This document shows positions 40,677 to 51,978 of a DNA stretch of 64,000 nt, one piece after another. The notes beneath the pieces are model-generated. The model had not been told where the DNA came from. It saw only the letters and a program-made list of their open reading frames with translations, and did no database searches. The DNA comes from Piper betle (Eukaryota > Streptophyta > Magnoliopsida > Piperales > Piperaceae): positions 124,001-188,000 of the forward strand of contig JAURVB010000851.1 in the NCBI GenBank assembly GCA_033002965.1, given 5' to 3'. How positions within the stretch are numbered: the stretch's first letter is position 1; the number at the start of each line of letters is the position of its first letter. Both the position numbers and the translations under genes were made by a program.

Positions 40677-41130
40677 CTAATTATCTAAGAAAAGTATACA
40701 TGACATATATGAATAAGTGTAGCATGAGTCAAATAATAGTAAAGCTACTCTATCATAAATAGTGATCATAACATGGACTAGGTTGTTCCCTTCCTCATCT
40801 CCTACATGAACTACATGCAACTTGGCTAGAACTTGGGCTTTTGGAACCTTATTCTTTGGGCAATCCTTCATAAAATGTCTAGCTTCTCCACATAAGAAAC
40901 ATCTGCTAGAATTCTTCAAGCATTCCCCATCATGTTTCCTCTTGCAATTCTGACAGAGTGGTTTGTTGTTATTCCCATTTTTATTACCATTGCTATTGTA
41001 ATTCCTCTTCTTTTTGTTATTGCCACCATGCTTGTCTACTTGCTGATTCTGATTCTAGATCAATTGAGGGTCCGTCTAACTTGTAGTTTTAGTCTTGGGC
41101 TTCTCCTTCTTATTGAGAGGCCTGTACTGC
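40677..41130 (-). pseudogene. Gag zinc knuckle and protease fragment, Tekay/Del-like
   Basis: The minus strand reads CQNCKRKHDGECLKNSSRCF, then LCGEARHFMKDCPKNKVPKA: a degenerate first knuckle followed by a canonical CX2CX4HX4C knuckle. That pairing is typical of Tekay/Del gag. An aspartic-protease-like segment follows, ALLLFDSCYTYSYMS, where the usual catalytic DSG(A) is DSC(Y), so the protease would be dead. It is preceded by an Asn/Lys-rich linker with a stop (near 41056). Confidence 0.75.
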
Positions 41131-42270
41131 TGTGCTACCAAATTAACCAGATTTCGTGTTTCTACATTATTTGGGGAGTTTTATGATTTGATTAATCAGA
41201 TATTTAACTATTTTATGCAATGTTAAATCAACATGTATGTAGTATATAATGTATGTGCCTAGGCTATAATTTTCAACTTTACTTTAGGCACCAAGGTACA
41301 TAAGTTTTAACTAGTTATAGTAGACGTGTTATGTTAGAGGATACAGTGTATCTCCCCTTAAGCAAGGACCGTTACCTCAGCAACCTAGACCACTATCTTG
41401 ATAGCGAACGTAATCACTTGTAAAGCTCAATAGGAGTTTAGATGCAAAGCTCAATAATGCACTATGTGCAGTGCTATCTAGTTATTAGGCCAGTGCCTAG
41501 GCATCTATGTACCGTTGTACACCAACGGTCTATATCTAGTATCATAATTTTTTTGGTACACTTTATTTTAAATTTTTAAGGCACGACCCTAGGGATCAAA
41601 ATGTCAATAACTAGTTCAACTTTTCCTAGTAAAGTCAACCTAGGATGATGAAGGATCGAAGCCATTTTTCACATAGTTTTCATAAGTCTCATAGTGCCGA
41701 TTTCTAGAGGTCACAAAGGCAAAGAACTTAGTTGTTTTTATAGCTATTTACAAAGACTACCTAGCTAGCTAAAATGGCATTTAATGTAGTAAGTTTTCAG
41801 TAAATTACTTAACTTAATATTATGATTTTCCAGAAACCATAGCTTAAAACAACCAAGCTTGTTAGTTAGTTAGAAGGGTGGAATTTAACTTCATGTTAAG
41901 GATGGATAATCAAGTTATTAAATTATCTTATTGATGTGAGGTAAATTACTATACATGTTCATGTTAATGATTAATGTTTAAGTATTATTCTTGATTGTGG
42001 TTCATACGAGTTTTTCTCGTGCTTAATCGATCGAGTTTATACTTATTTGCTTACTATTATTTACTATATATGTAAATAGTAGACTCAATACCTTGTATGA
42101 GATAATGTGCGGGTTTGGCTTCTTTTCCAATATTACTTAGCTTATTTTTTCATTCTCTTTAGAAATACATATATGATCAATCAGAAGAAGCATAGAAGAG
42201 GCGCACCTCGAGTGTAATTAAGAGGTAGAGCTTGAATATTTATTCTTACGACGATGCAAAACTTAACTCA
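41131..42270. other. AT-rich spacer, nothing recognised
   Basis: No reliable frame or RNA gene was found. AGCTCAATA..AGTTTAGATGCAAAGCTCAATA near 41425 is a short direct repeat. It may belong to decayed retroelements on either side. Confidence 0.35.
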
Positions 42271-45200
42271 CAAAAGACAGGGGTCATGTTACCTGTTCCA
42301 CATACCCATGAACGGAAATTAAGCACACAAACATAGAGGCATCATCGAGTGCCAATACATCATAACCTAGCACCCGCTCTTCATGTGGGCTCTTCATTCG
42401 ACATGAATTGTAAGCTCCTCCTACCCATATTACTCTAACACACACAGCTACAACAAAATAAGTTTTGTTTACTTGAGTTTGCTCCTTGTCATGTTTGAGA
42501 ACTTTGAGGTTTATGCATCCTACTGACAATTATTAGAGTGCCCCAAAGTTAGTACCTTGTACGACAATAATAATAAAATATAATACTAAGGCAGGGCACT
42601 GGATCCTACTTAACATACCCACATGCATCATAATTAGGTTTAGGGTACCAGCCCAAATCATAATACAACACGTAGTCTCATAGTGCCTGATAATATATAA
42701 ATCTCAAATACATAATAAATTTCTGCAACATACATAAGGTAGATACACGACAACTCATAGACATGGTACCATACCGTAGCATGAGCCTTTTGATCTTTCC
42801 ACCTACTCCAGCCACTAACGTGCAAACTCACCTATATAGATATAGGAAATCCTTTAGTAATCAAATAAATTTGATTACCAGTCCAAATTAACTACTTATA
42901 TAATAATATGGGCAAATGAATATCTTAACACCCATAGAAAATCATGAAACTTCAAAAAGCCCCATAGGCAGTAAGCAATGATAACTTATTAGATAGCCTA
43001 AAGTACATGAACAATGAAAATTTTATTCATACAAGATGCCTACACCATCTCATCCTCCATGTATCTGCCACAGTACTCAGGTGGCTCAGAACAGTTAGGT
43101 TAGTACTACAATTATCATAAATGTGCTGCATTTGCAATACCCTCATGCATCGCACTACTTTAGGGTGTAATGGAGTACTAGTACAATTCATACTACCCGT
43201 ACCTCTCACTCGCTTATTCATGAAATCAATAAAATTTACGCATACATATATCATATGCTTAGGAAGATACTTATATAATAGGTTTCTAGATCTTCATTGC
43301 AAAAACCAACAAGAGATCTATTCCTCATAGTTTTATTAAGTTATGAAAAACTTGTCTAACTAGCCCGACATTAGAGAGATCCAATAAAACACTATTGATG
43401 CCGTCTTGCATCTAAAACTCGACACTCAGGGAACCAATTAAAGGTGAAGCAAAAGAGAGTCCTACGAACATATATGAGTGAAGCTCTATGACGTAGATCA
43501 AGACAAGGCCTCAACATATGTGCAAGACATAATACATACAATTAATTTAATTACTTGCTTAATGGAGTGTTTAAACCTCATTAGGTATCTTAATTAAGGT
43601 TTGGGGTTACATGTATAGTTAGTTGGAAAAGTCCAATCTTACGATTTACTCGAACGAATTTAATTGGATCATTTTTCAGACGGGTCAAACTATGTCTAAA
43701 TAAGTTGAAATTTGTACCAATTGGACCCAACACTTTAAGGGATAAGCACAAAAATACCAAGTATTGGCACATGGGCTTACATTGTAAACAAGGCTTGTCG
43801 GGCAAAGGTGCCAAAAACAGTTTCTTGGGCCACACACTGATGCTACGTGATAGTGTTCAAGGGCTTGGAAACTCTAAATGAGCCTAGGTAAGTTGATCGG
43901 GTTAGCCAATGATAACTCTATAAAAGAGTTATTATTCTTTGCATTTCATGTTGATTTTTGTCATGTTTCGAGTGATTTTTATTTTAATTTTATTAGTTTA
44001 AAAGTTTATTAGATATTATTAATAATGCAAGAAATTATTGTGAGTTTGCGGTAAAAAGTGCTAATTAAGGTTGTTCTAACAGGGTATAAGAGTTAAAAGA
44101 TGATCCTTAGCCAACTAATGAGAGTTGGTAGCAAATAACTCTAAGGATAAGCGAGATGTTCTTAGAGATAAACGTGATCTTCATGCAGATATGCTGTAAA
44201 GATCTTTGCAGATATGGATATCCTTGGACGTTAAGGATAAACTTGATCTTCATAAGATATTCTTAATGATCTTTAGAGTTGCGGATAAACATGGAAAAGT
44301 TCTATATAAGGGGACGTCCTCTTGTGAAAGAGAGAACAACATTAGACGGTTAAGAGACGACACGAAAGACGAGAGAAGGAAGACGAAGAAGTTGGATAAG
44401 AAGAAGAAGACAATTTCTCCTAAAGAATTTTCTTTATTTTGATTTACTTTTCTTTGTAATTCAACTATGTCTTTCATATCATATATAAATTTTTTGTATT
44501 AAATCGAATACTTTATAGAATAAATTCTTTTCTAGGATTTTCAATGACACTTAGTGCATAGATTAATAAAAGTTATTAATTTTTATTTATGTGATTATGA
44601 TGTTTGATTATCTATTTTATTATGTTCATTAATGCTATCATTAGCTTGATCACCTATTGATTGATCTAGAAATTTGATCTTGTCTAGAGATTGAAAGATT
44701 AATTTTGTCAATAAATAAAATAGTCTTTTTTCATCTATTTTAGGTGATACACATATGAGATAGAGATATACTCATATGTCTTGGGTAACTGTTAAGGGCA
44801 GAACTTAAAGTATCATTTTACATACACAATTTCATAGAGGTATAGGATTTGGGTGCGAGTGATAAGTTTACGGTGAATCTAAGAGATATCATAAATAATT
44901 AATTCTCGTGGTTAATAATCCAAGTGCGCAATTCATAGGTAGAAGTTATAACTTTAATCATATAGAGCACTAAGTGATATTGAAAATCCTAGGTTTGTCG
45001 TCTTGAAAGTTAATATTTAATTTAAATATTGCATTTTAGATTAGATTAGTTTTAATTCATAATTAAATCATTCTTTGAATTTGTTTTCATTTAAGTATAA
45101 TTAATTTAATTAGTTTTGGTAATTGAGAATTTCTACTACTAATTCCTCATGGGACGATAATTATCACTTTTATTACTTGATTCAGCACGTGCACTTGCAT

Positions 45201-46900
45201 TATAATTTACAAATCAACCAAGGGGCTCAAATCCTGAAAAATTTCAAGCCCTAATTTTATCGATTTGAAATTTTATGGATTTGGGCCTAAGTAACTTAGG
45301 AAGGGAAGGCATTGGCAATGTTGTTTCTAGAGCTGGCTAAACTTAATGGGCTTGGGAAAATCATAATGTATGTTCTATTAAATCAATGGCTCCCAAATTT
45401 TAGTAAAATGTTATTGGGACATAACCTAAGGTCTAGGATAAATTTCATGTAATTTTATCACCATTTGACTATGGTTTTGGAATTGTACATGGAGTCAAAG
45501 ACACTGCATTCTTGACTCTGGATTACTGCATTAACTAACTACCTAAATGATTTTTAATTTATGTCAAAAGTAATAGGTTTCTAGTAGACAATTAGCAAGT
45601 CCATCAACAACATTTAATGAACTTGTTGAGGAGTAACATTAACAACACAACACACTTAGTGGTTTTCTTCAAGCCCTTAATGAGGTCATTTTTGCTTGGT
45701 GATTAGCACGAACATATCATAACCCACAAACAAGTAAACTATTGCATCTAAATATGACCTAGAAGAGGGTCGAAGCATTGTGGAAAGTTGCAGGTAGGCT
45801 ACAGGAATAGTAAAACTACCACCTTTTACCAATGTTTGACTCTTATACATGCTCATGGAGGCTAATATAGACAAAATAAGTTTCATAAAACTTGTAGACT
45901 TACTTCTTATGGACATAAAAGACCAATAGCATGCAAAAATACCATCTACAATGTGACATATGCATTTTATACTAAAATAGTACAAGTCAAAGACCTTTGA
46001 TAAGTCAAAACTGCATACCTATTTTTATAAACATGAAAATTACACATTTGGGCCTACTAACTCCTAACATACAGTTTTACTTGGGAAAAATGTGCAAAAA
46101 TTACATACAAGGATGCATCTCTATGAATAGAAGCTATAAACACACAAATGAGGTAACAAGAGACCTTTACCTCAACCGGTTCCTCGAGGAGGTATCTTGG
46201 GGCATCCAAGACCTACCACTCTAAGGTTGTGGACAAGCTTGGAGAGGCTAGAATAGGTGAGGAAGGGCTAAAGATGAAGGGAAGAGGCTAACGAGCAATG
46301 GAAGGGTTGGAGCAAAGAAGAGGTAAAGGGTGAAAAGTGGAGGAGAATGGGAGTTTTTATAGAAAGGGGAAAAGGTTCTAGTGTAAGGGCATTCTCCCAG
46401 TGCCATTCCGCTTGCCCCATGGAAACTGGACAACAGAAAACCAGGTTGGGTGCAAGGGGGCTTGGTGCACCTTTGTGCTGGCCAAACAGGGAGGGAAATT
46501 CGAATTTGGGCACAAGGGCATTACTTTAGAGCCGTTGCAATCTTACTCGAAACCCTAACCTTGAATTATGTTGGCATTGGGAATGTGTCCTTGTGTTTTG
46601 GCAGGTTGCGCACATTTAGGGTTTCCACCTAAGGTGGTCTGGGCATTGGGAAGGCGTCCTTGTGCTCGCGCAGCTCCTATAGGGACTAGGATTGTCCAAA
46701 ATATATCGAAATACGCAACAAATACCCTAGACACCCGAGGGACACATTCTTAAACTTAATTAGATTTGACTCAAATAAAGACCATAATCAAGAGATGGGA
46801 GGGCATTGTGTCCAGCATCGGCGAGACTAAAGTCGTGGCTCGTACATATATACCATACATATATTGTGGTAGAAAGACTAGAACTCGACCTCGATTGTGT
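42271..46900 (+). mobile_element. LTR family B-like, second copy, split by a solo LTR
   Basis: Blocks align in order with LTR B and more weakly with family A: the CACTCGCTTATTCATGAAAT segment at 43206 (compare 7078), AAAAACCAACAAGAGATCT near 43300, the GGGTT...GGACCCAAC part at 43603-43735, CCTAAGGTCTAGGAT at 45427 and a TATA-like TTTTTATAG at 46355. After removing 43910-45216 it is about 3.3 kb. Its ends were not fixed by a target duplication. Frames at 46248-46753 are LTR sequence. Confidence 0.5.
43910..45216 (+). mobile_element. Solo LTR (1.3 kb) nested in LTR B-like sequence
   Basis: It runs from TGATAACTCTATAAAAGAG to TTTACAAATCA, with flanks GCCAA (43905-43909) and ACCAA (45217-45221), a 4-of-5 target duplication. 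Inside are TATATAAGGGGACGTCC (44303, TATA box) and a late GGGACGATAATTATCAC...GTGCACTTGC block, the usual 3' end of Tat/Athila-type LTRs. The small frames at 44206-44477 follow the TATA box and are probably leader sequence, not genes. Confidence 0.75.
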
Positions 46901-47048
46901 CCAAACCAAAACTAAAACTATTACTCAGAGCTTGTTCTAAGCTGATCAGGTGCATATTTAGACATTATTTGGAAAGTTCATGATCCTTAAATTTAGGGAA
47001 ATAATTAGATATTTAATCCTTTTTATATTATGTTAGTCAACATACATG

Positions 47049-47862
47049 CTGGGTTGAGAAAATCGGCCGATTCCGTGCGGAATCGGCCGATTTAAATCGG
47101 ATCGGCGCGATGCCGATCCGATTTCGGCCGATTCCAACCGATTTAACTCGGAATCGGAATCGGCCGATTTAAATCGGAATCGGTTTTTTACGAAATTACT
47201 AAAATACCCTAGGTATGATTTTAATTAAATTAATTAAGCATGGGTAAAATGGTAATTTGGCTTTTAAAACCCTCCCCGCTTCCACCGTCGCGCTCGCTCC
47301 GCCGCCCTCCGCTCCGCTTCCGCCGCAGCTCTGCCACGGCCGTCCGACCACGCCACTGCCGTCCGACCATGCCGCCGCCCCGTTTCCGCCCCCGCCGTGC
47401 GTCCCCGACTCCAGGGTCGCCGCCCTCCGCTCCGCTTCCGCCGCAGCTCCGCCACGGCCGTCCGACCACGCCGCCGCCCCGTTTTCACCTCCGCCGTGCG
47501 TCCCCGACTCCGGGCTCGCCGCCGGCGGGGTAGGGAGGGAGGGTGGCATTCTCGTAATTAAAAGTTGACTCGAGTGTAACTCGAGTCAAAAATAATAATT
47601 AATTTAGAAATAATATAAAAAAATCTTAAAAAATATTTAAAAATATCATAAACTATAATACACAGAATAATATCAAAATAACATCAATACCTAATTTTAA
47701 TATATTTATATTATGAATTATCAAATTATTATATATAACCGATTAAATTAATTTGGACCGATTCAACTGAACCAATTCCTGGCCGATTCAGACCGATTCT
47801 GATTCCGATTCCGATTCACTGGAAAGCCGATTCTGATTCCGATTCCGATTTATGCAACCATG
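47049..47862. mobile_element. hAT-like non-autonomous element, copy 1
   Basis: It is flanked by the exact 8-bp duplication CATACATG (47041-47048, 47863-47870). The ends are imperfect inverted repeats: CTGGGTTGAGAAAATCGG left, CATGGTTGCATAAATCGG right on the minus strand (13 of 18 match). Subterminal arrays of AATCGG/CCGATT are dense. An 8-bp duplication with C(A/T)nGG tips fits hAT. The 47.26-47.54 kb interior is CCGCC-rich with a 118-bp internal duplication and Pro/Arg-rich frames that are not genes. There is no transposase. Confidence 0.85.
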
Positions 47863-47870
47863 CATACATG

Positions 47871-48389
47871 TATTATATAATGTATGAACCTAAGCATAAG
47901 TTTTCAGTTTTACTTTACCTACTAAGGTTCGCCCATCTCCAACCACATAGTAATATAAAAAATTATTTATTTTTTTTCCATAAAAAGTAATAGATTTTTA
48001 GTGAATAATTAAATAGGTTATAAATATTTTATATCTCAAAGATAGATTGTAATTAAAAGAAGAGAGATTATAATAATTTAAGTTATTGCTTTTATTTTTG
48101 CTAAATTTTGACTATTTGATAAGAGTAGATTAAGTATGAGTTGATATCATGGAAGGATAAAACATGTTCAAACACATCCTTATTAAATCAAACCATGTAC
48201 CTCTAGGCTCCACGATAGAACCTTCTCTCACTGCATGAAATTACACACATATGATTAAACAAAGTGCTAAGCTAATTACTCAAGTAAATGCTACACAAGA
48301 CTGACTTTATAAAATCATATCATATCATTTTAGACATGTGGGCCCTCCAATAAAAGCACGATTATCAACTCATATCTAGCCGTCCATTT
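47871..48389. other. AT-rich spacer, nothing recognised
   Basis: No element ends or coding signal were seen. Confidence 0.4.
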
Positions 48390-48683
48390 TCTTTCATGGC
48401 CTTCCTGGGGCCCTTTCCTCCTCGCCCTAGCACTGCTCTAACCTTGCAATGCCAGAACCACCGCCTGCACCACCGTTGCCGGGGGCCCCTCGCCAAACCC
48501 ATTGCCTCCAAAAACCGCTGCCATTATTGTGAGATCCCTCAACTTAGTCCCACATCTAATACCTACTGGGAGAAGATCTTGTTTATAAGTGGGAATGAAC
48601 TAGAGATCTTTAACTTTCGGGGTACCCATGTTAAAGAAATGACTTAGCCCATTACGTTGCACTTTAAGCTGGGTCGTTACAAA

Positions 48684-48701
48684 TGGTATCAGAGCCGACC
48701 T
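48684..48701 (+). promoter_or_regulatory. Primer-binding site of TRIM interior 1
   Basis: TGGTATCAGAGCCGACC lies two or three bases after L1. The first 13 bases fit the 3' end of plant initiator tRNA-Met. Equivalent sites occur after L3 (about 50793) and L4 (about 51177, with one change, TGGTATTAGAGCC). Confidence 0.85.
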
Positions 48702-49713
48702 GGTTCCGTGTTAGATGGTGGGATGGACTAGGGATGTTAGCTAGGCTGCCGGTCACGGGCCAAATAAAAGGTCGTGGGCTGGGGTTAGCAACGGGCCAAG
48801 ACTAGAAACGTTAGCTAGGCTGCCGGTCACGGGCCAGAAAGGACGTGGGTTGGGGCTAGCAACGGGCCAAGAATAGGCATTTCGGGGACGAAATTTCCTA
48901 AGGTGGGTGGATTGTGAGATCCCTCAACTTAGTCCCACATCTAATACTATGAGATCTTTAACTTTTCGGGGTACCCATTTTAAAGAAATGACTTAGCCCA
49001 TTACGTTGCACTTTGGGCTACCAATGGATGCATGGGGTGTGAGAATTTAATGAAGGGGCTCGTTGAACCTAGGAAATACCAATGGATGATGGGGTATGAG
49101 AATTTAATGGAGGGAATGGTTGAAGTGTATATATATGCAGGAGGAGGGAGTATTTCATCCCTCATCTCCGTCCCAGGCGACCTCCCCATTACTGTGTGAG
49201 TATTTCATCCCTCATCTTATTTGTTTCCATTAGGATTCTTGCATGCAAGGTTTCTTGAAGATGCCTTGCCAAGTTGCTAGATCTCCAGCGTCTTATTCAT
49301 GGGGTTCTTGTCGATTGCTTAGTTGTTTTGTAAATGGACATGTTAATAATTAATAGAATTGCTGAAAATTTAATAAGGAATGAAGACTAACATGAACTAA
49401 TTACATCATTTAAATTGATAGTATATTAGTCATGTAAGTTGCATGTAGGTTCATGCAAAATAAAATTATACTAATGTATAATTTTATGCCCTCATTCAGA
49501 TTAGGGTTCACGGGTCACAGTCAGACGAAGTCACAATTCAGGTACGTATAATAGGTAGAACATCGTACTTTCCTTATTTGTAGCCTAGGTCGGCCTGAGC
49601 CCAGATTCGACCACCATGCACGAAGTGCAACCGGAGTCAAAGAATTGACTCAGTCCGACACTGGGTCGTGTTATGTGTGTGAATCTTGTAATGCATCGAT
49701 ATTGTTTTGGAGT

Positions 49714-50256
49714 AGTGATAGCCGCCCCATAAAAAGGCTACGGCCGGGGTGAGTGAGGCACAGCGATTCCTCCATCGCACTAGAGTGCAGTGATAGCCGC
49801 CCCATAAAAAGGCTACGGCCGGGGTGTGTGAGGCACTGGCACTGAGTGCAGTGATAGCCGCCCCATAAAAAGGCTACGGCCGGGGTGTGTGAGGCACTGG
49901 CACTAGAGTTGGCAGTGAGAGCTTCCCCACAAACGGGGTGTAGCAATCACCTGAGTGTAGTGATAGCCTCCCCATAAAAAGGCTCCGGCCGGGGTGTGTA
50001 AGGCACTGACACTAGAGTGCAGTGATAGCCTCCCCATAAAAAGGCTACGGCCGGGGTGTGTGAGGCACTGGCACTAGAATTGGTAGTGAGAGCTTCCCCA
50101 CAAACGGGGCATAGTAATCACCTGAGTGCAGTGATAGCTTCCCCACAAAAAGGCTACGGCCAGGGTGTGCGAGGCACTGGCACTGGAGACGGTAGTGGTA
50201 GCCTCCCCATAAAAAGGCTATGGCCGGGGTGTGCGGATCACAGCGGATACCTCCTC
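49714..50256. repeat. Minisatellite with higher-order structure inside enlarged LTR
   Basis: Nine units begin with GTGATAGC or variants (GTGAGAGC, GTGGTAGC) at 49714, 49790, 49851, 49915, 49960, 50022, 50086, 50131 and 50194. The core is CCCATAAAAAGGCTACGGCC plus GGGGTGTGTGAGGCACTGGC. Spacings 61-64-45 then 62-64-45 show a three-unit higher-order repeat of about 171 bp present twice (49790-49959, 49960-50130), followed by a third partial copy. Confidence 0.9.
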
Positions 50257-51978
50257 CGCATTGTTTTGGAGTATAGCGGAATCGCTCCACCGCATATTAA
50301 AATAAATATATGGAAATGGTGGAATGTACTTGTTTGTTTTATCTATTATACTACTTAGTGTTGTAATCACTAACGCGGAATTGCCTCCGCAGGTGTGCAG
50401 ATTCGAGATTAGATGATTGACAACTAGAGCATGGAGCAAAGTAATATGAGGACTCCTTTTTGTTATTTAATTGAGAAATAAGTGTGGCTGCTGGGAAACG
50501 GTCCAAGACTGTGGGATCTTATTATAAGTTATTATTTATAATAATGTTTGACATAATTGCTTTAATTTTGAGTAACACCTAGCCAGTTAGGCCCACAATA
50601 TTATCATGAAAAATGGCGGGTCGTTACAGGATTGTGAGATCCCTCAACTTAGTCCCACATCTAATACCTACTGGGAGAAGATCCTGTTTATAAGTGGGAA
50701 TGGACTGACTAGAGATCTTTAACTTCCGGGGTACCCATTTTAAAGAAATGACTTAGCCCATTACGTTGCACTTTGGGCTGGGTCGTTACAAATGGTATCA
50801 GAGCCGACTTGGTTCCGTGTTAGATGGTGGGATGGACTAGGAACGTTAGCTAGGCTGCCAGTCACGGGCCAAATAAAGGTCATGGGATAGGGATAGCAAC
50901 GGGCCAAGACTAGAAACGTTGGCTAGGCTGCCGGTCACGGGCCAGAAAGGACGTGTGCTGGGGCTAGCAACGGGCCAAGAATAGGCATTTCGGGGACAAA
51001 ATTTCCTAAGGTGGGTGGATTGTGAGATCCCTCAACTTAGTCCCACATCTAATACCTACTGGGAGAAGATCCTGTTTATAAGTGGGAATGGACTAGAGAT
51101 CTTTAACTTCCGGGGTACCCATTTTAAAGAAATGACTTAGCCCATTACGTTGCACCTTGGGCTGGGTCGTTACAAATGGTATTAGAGCCGACCTGGTTCC
51201 GTGTTAGATGGTGGGCTGGATTAGAAACGTTGGCTAGGCTGCCGGTCACGGGTCGAAAGGTCGTGGGCTGGGGCTAGCAACGGGCGTAAGAATAGGCATT
51301 TCGGGGACGAAATTCCCTAAGGTGGGTGGATTGTGAGATCCCTCAACTTAGTCCCACATCTAATACCTACTGGGAGAAGATCCTGTTTATAAATAGGAAT
51401 GGACTGGACTATAGATCTCTTAACTTCCGGGGTACCCATTTTAAAAAAATGACTTAGCCTATCACGCTGCACTTTGGGCTGGGTCGCTACAATTATGCTT
51501 ATTGAGCACTCCCTCCCCGCCCGCCCATCTTCCCCATCGCCTCCACCAGCATCGGCACTGCCCGGGCATGTGCACGTAAAGCGGCCGCCCCCTCTTCCAC
51601 CGCGCACAGCAGCTCAAGCGCAGCCAATGCCTGCTCAACCGCTGCCACCTCCATCCCTGCCCATACCTCCACTATTGACCCGACTGCCCCGGCTCCTACT
51701 GCACCCAGCCTATTAGGCTATGCAAGTGACAATGCCTGTAATACTTGCATAGTAAAAGAAGATATTTAGTAATATAAATTTTACAAATATATTAATAAAT
51801 AAATATGAATATTTTAATATTTCATAAATTTTATAAATATATTTGCAAATATAAATAAAAAATTAAAATAACTTACAATAAATTTATTTACTTAATTTTG
51901 TAATTATGACTTATATTTATTTGTATATATATATAAAATCAAGACCTATACGGTGAAATTATTTATTATTTACTATAT

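Larger units (their letters stand above)
48528..51491 (+). mobile_element. TRIM concatemer: five LTRs, one target duplication
   Basis: LTRs start TGTGAGATCCCTCAACTTAG and end GGGTCGTTACA: L1 48528-48681, L2 48913-50628 (enlarged), L3 50633-50790, L4 51021-51174, L5 51332-51491. Three interiors (231, 230 and 157 bp) begin AATGGTATCAGAGCCGACC (initiator tRNA-Met PBS) and end TTCGGGGACGAAATT..., AAGGTGGGTGGAT (polypurine tract), a wording like the 3' end of Del/Tekay gypsy elements. L2 and L3 are separated only by GGAT. The whole block is flanked by exact ATTAT at 48523-48527 and 51492-51496. It has no coding capacity. Confidence 0.92.
48390..51720. other. GC-rich sequence split by the TRIM array
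   Basis: The pieces 48390-48527 and 51492-51720 are both C-rich and abruptly different from the AT-rich surroundings. They become adjacent (GCTGCCATTATGCTTATTGAGC) when the array is removed. The frames are Pro/His/Ala-rich without a recognised domain. It may be a captured gene fragment or the cargo of a DNA element. Its right edge carries a 10-bp perfect inverted repeat (CTATGCAAGT at 51718, ACTTGCATAG at 51743). Confidence 0.5.

Noticed and set aside
47199..47568. Overlapping frames of about 100 codons on both strands
   Set aside because: They lie in the CCGCC-rich cargo of a hAT-like element with an internal duplication, and reading frame is not conserved between the duplicates.
49714..50256. 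Regularly spaced repeats resembling a CRISPR array
   Set aside because: Units are adjacent with no unique spacers, lengths vary 45-76 bp, and the setting is a plant LTR. It is a minisatellite.
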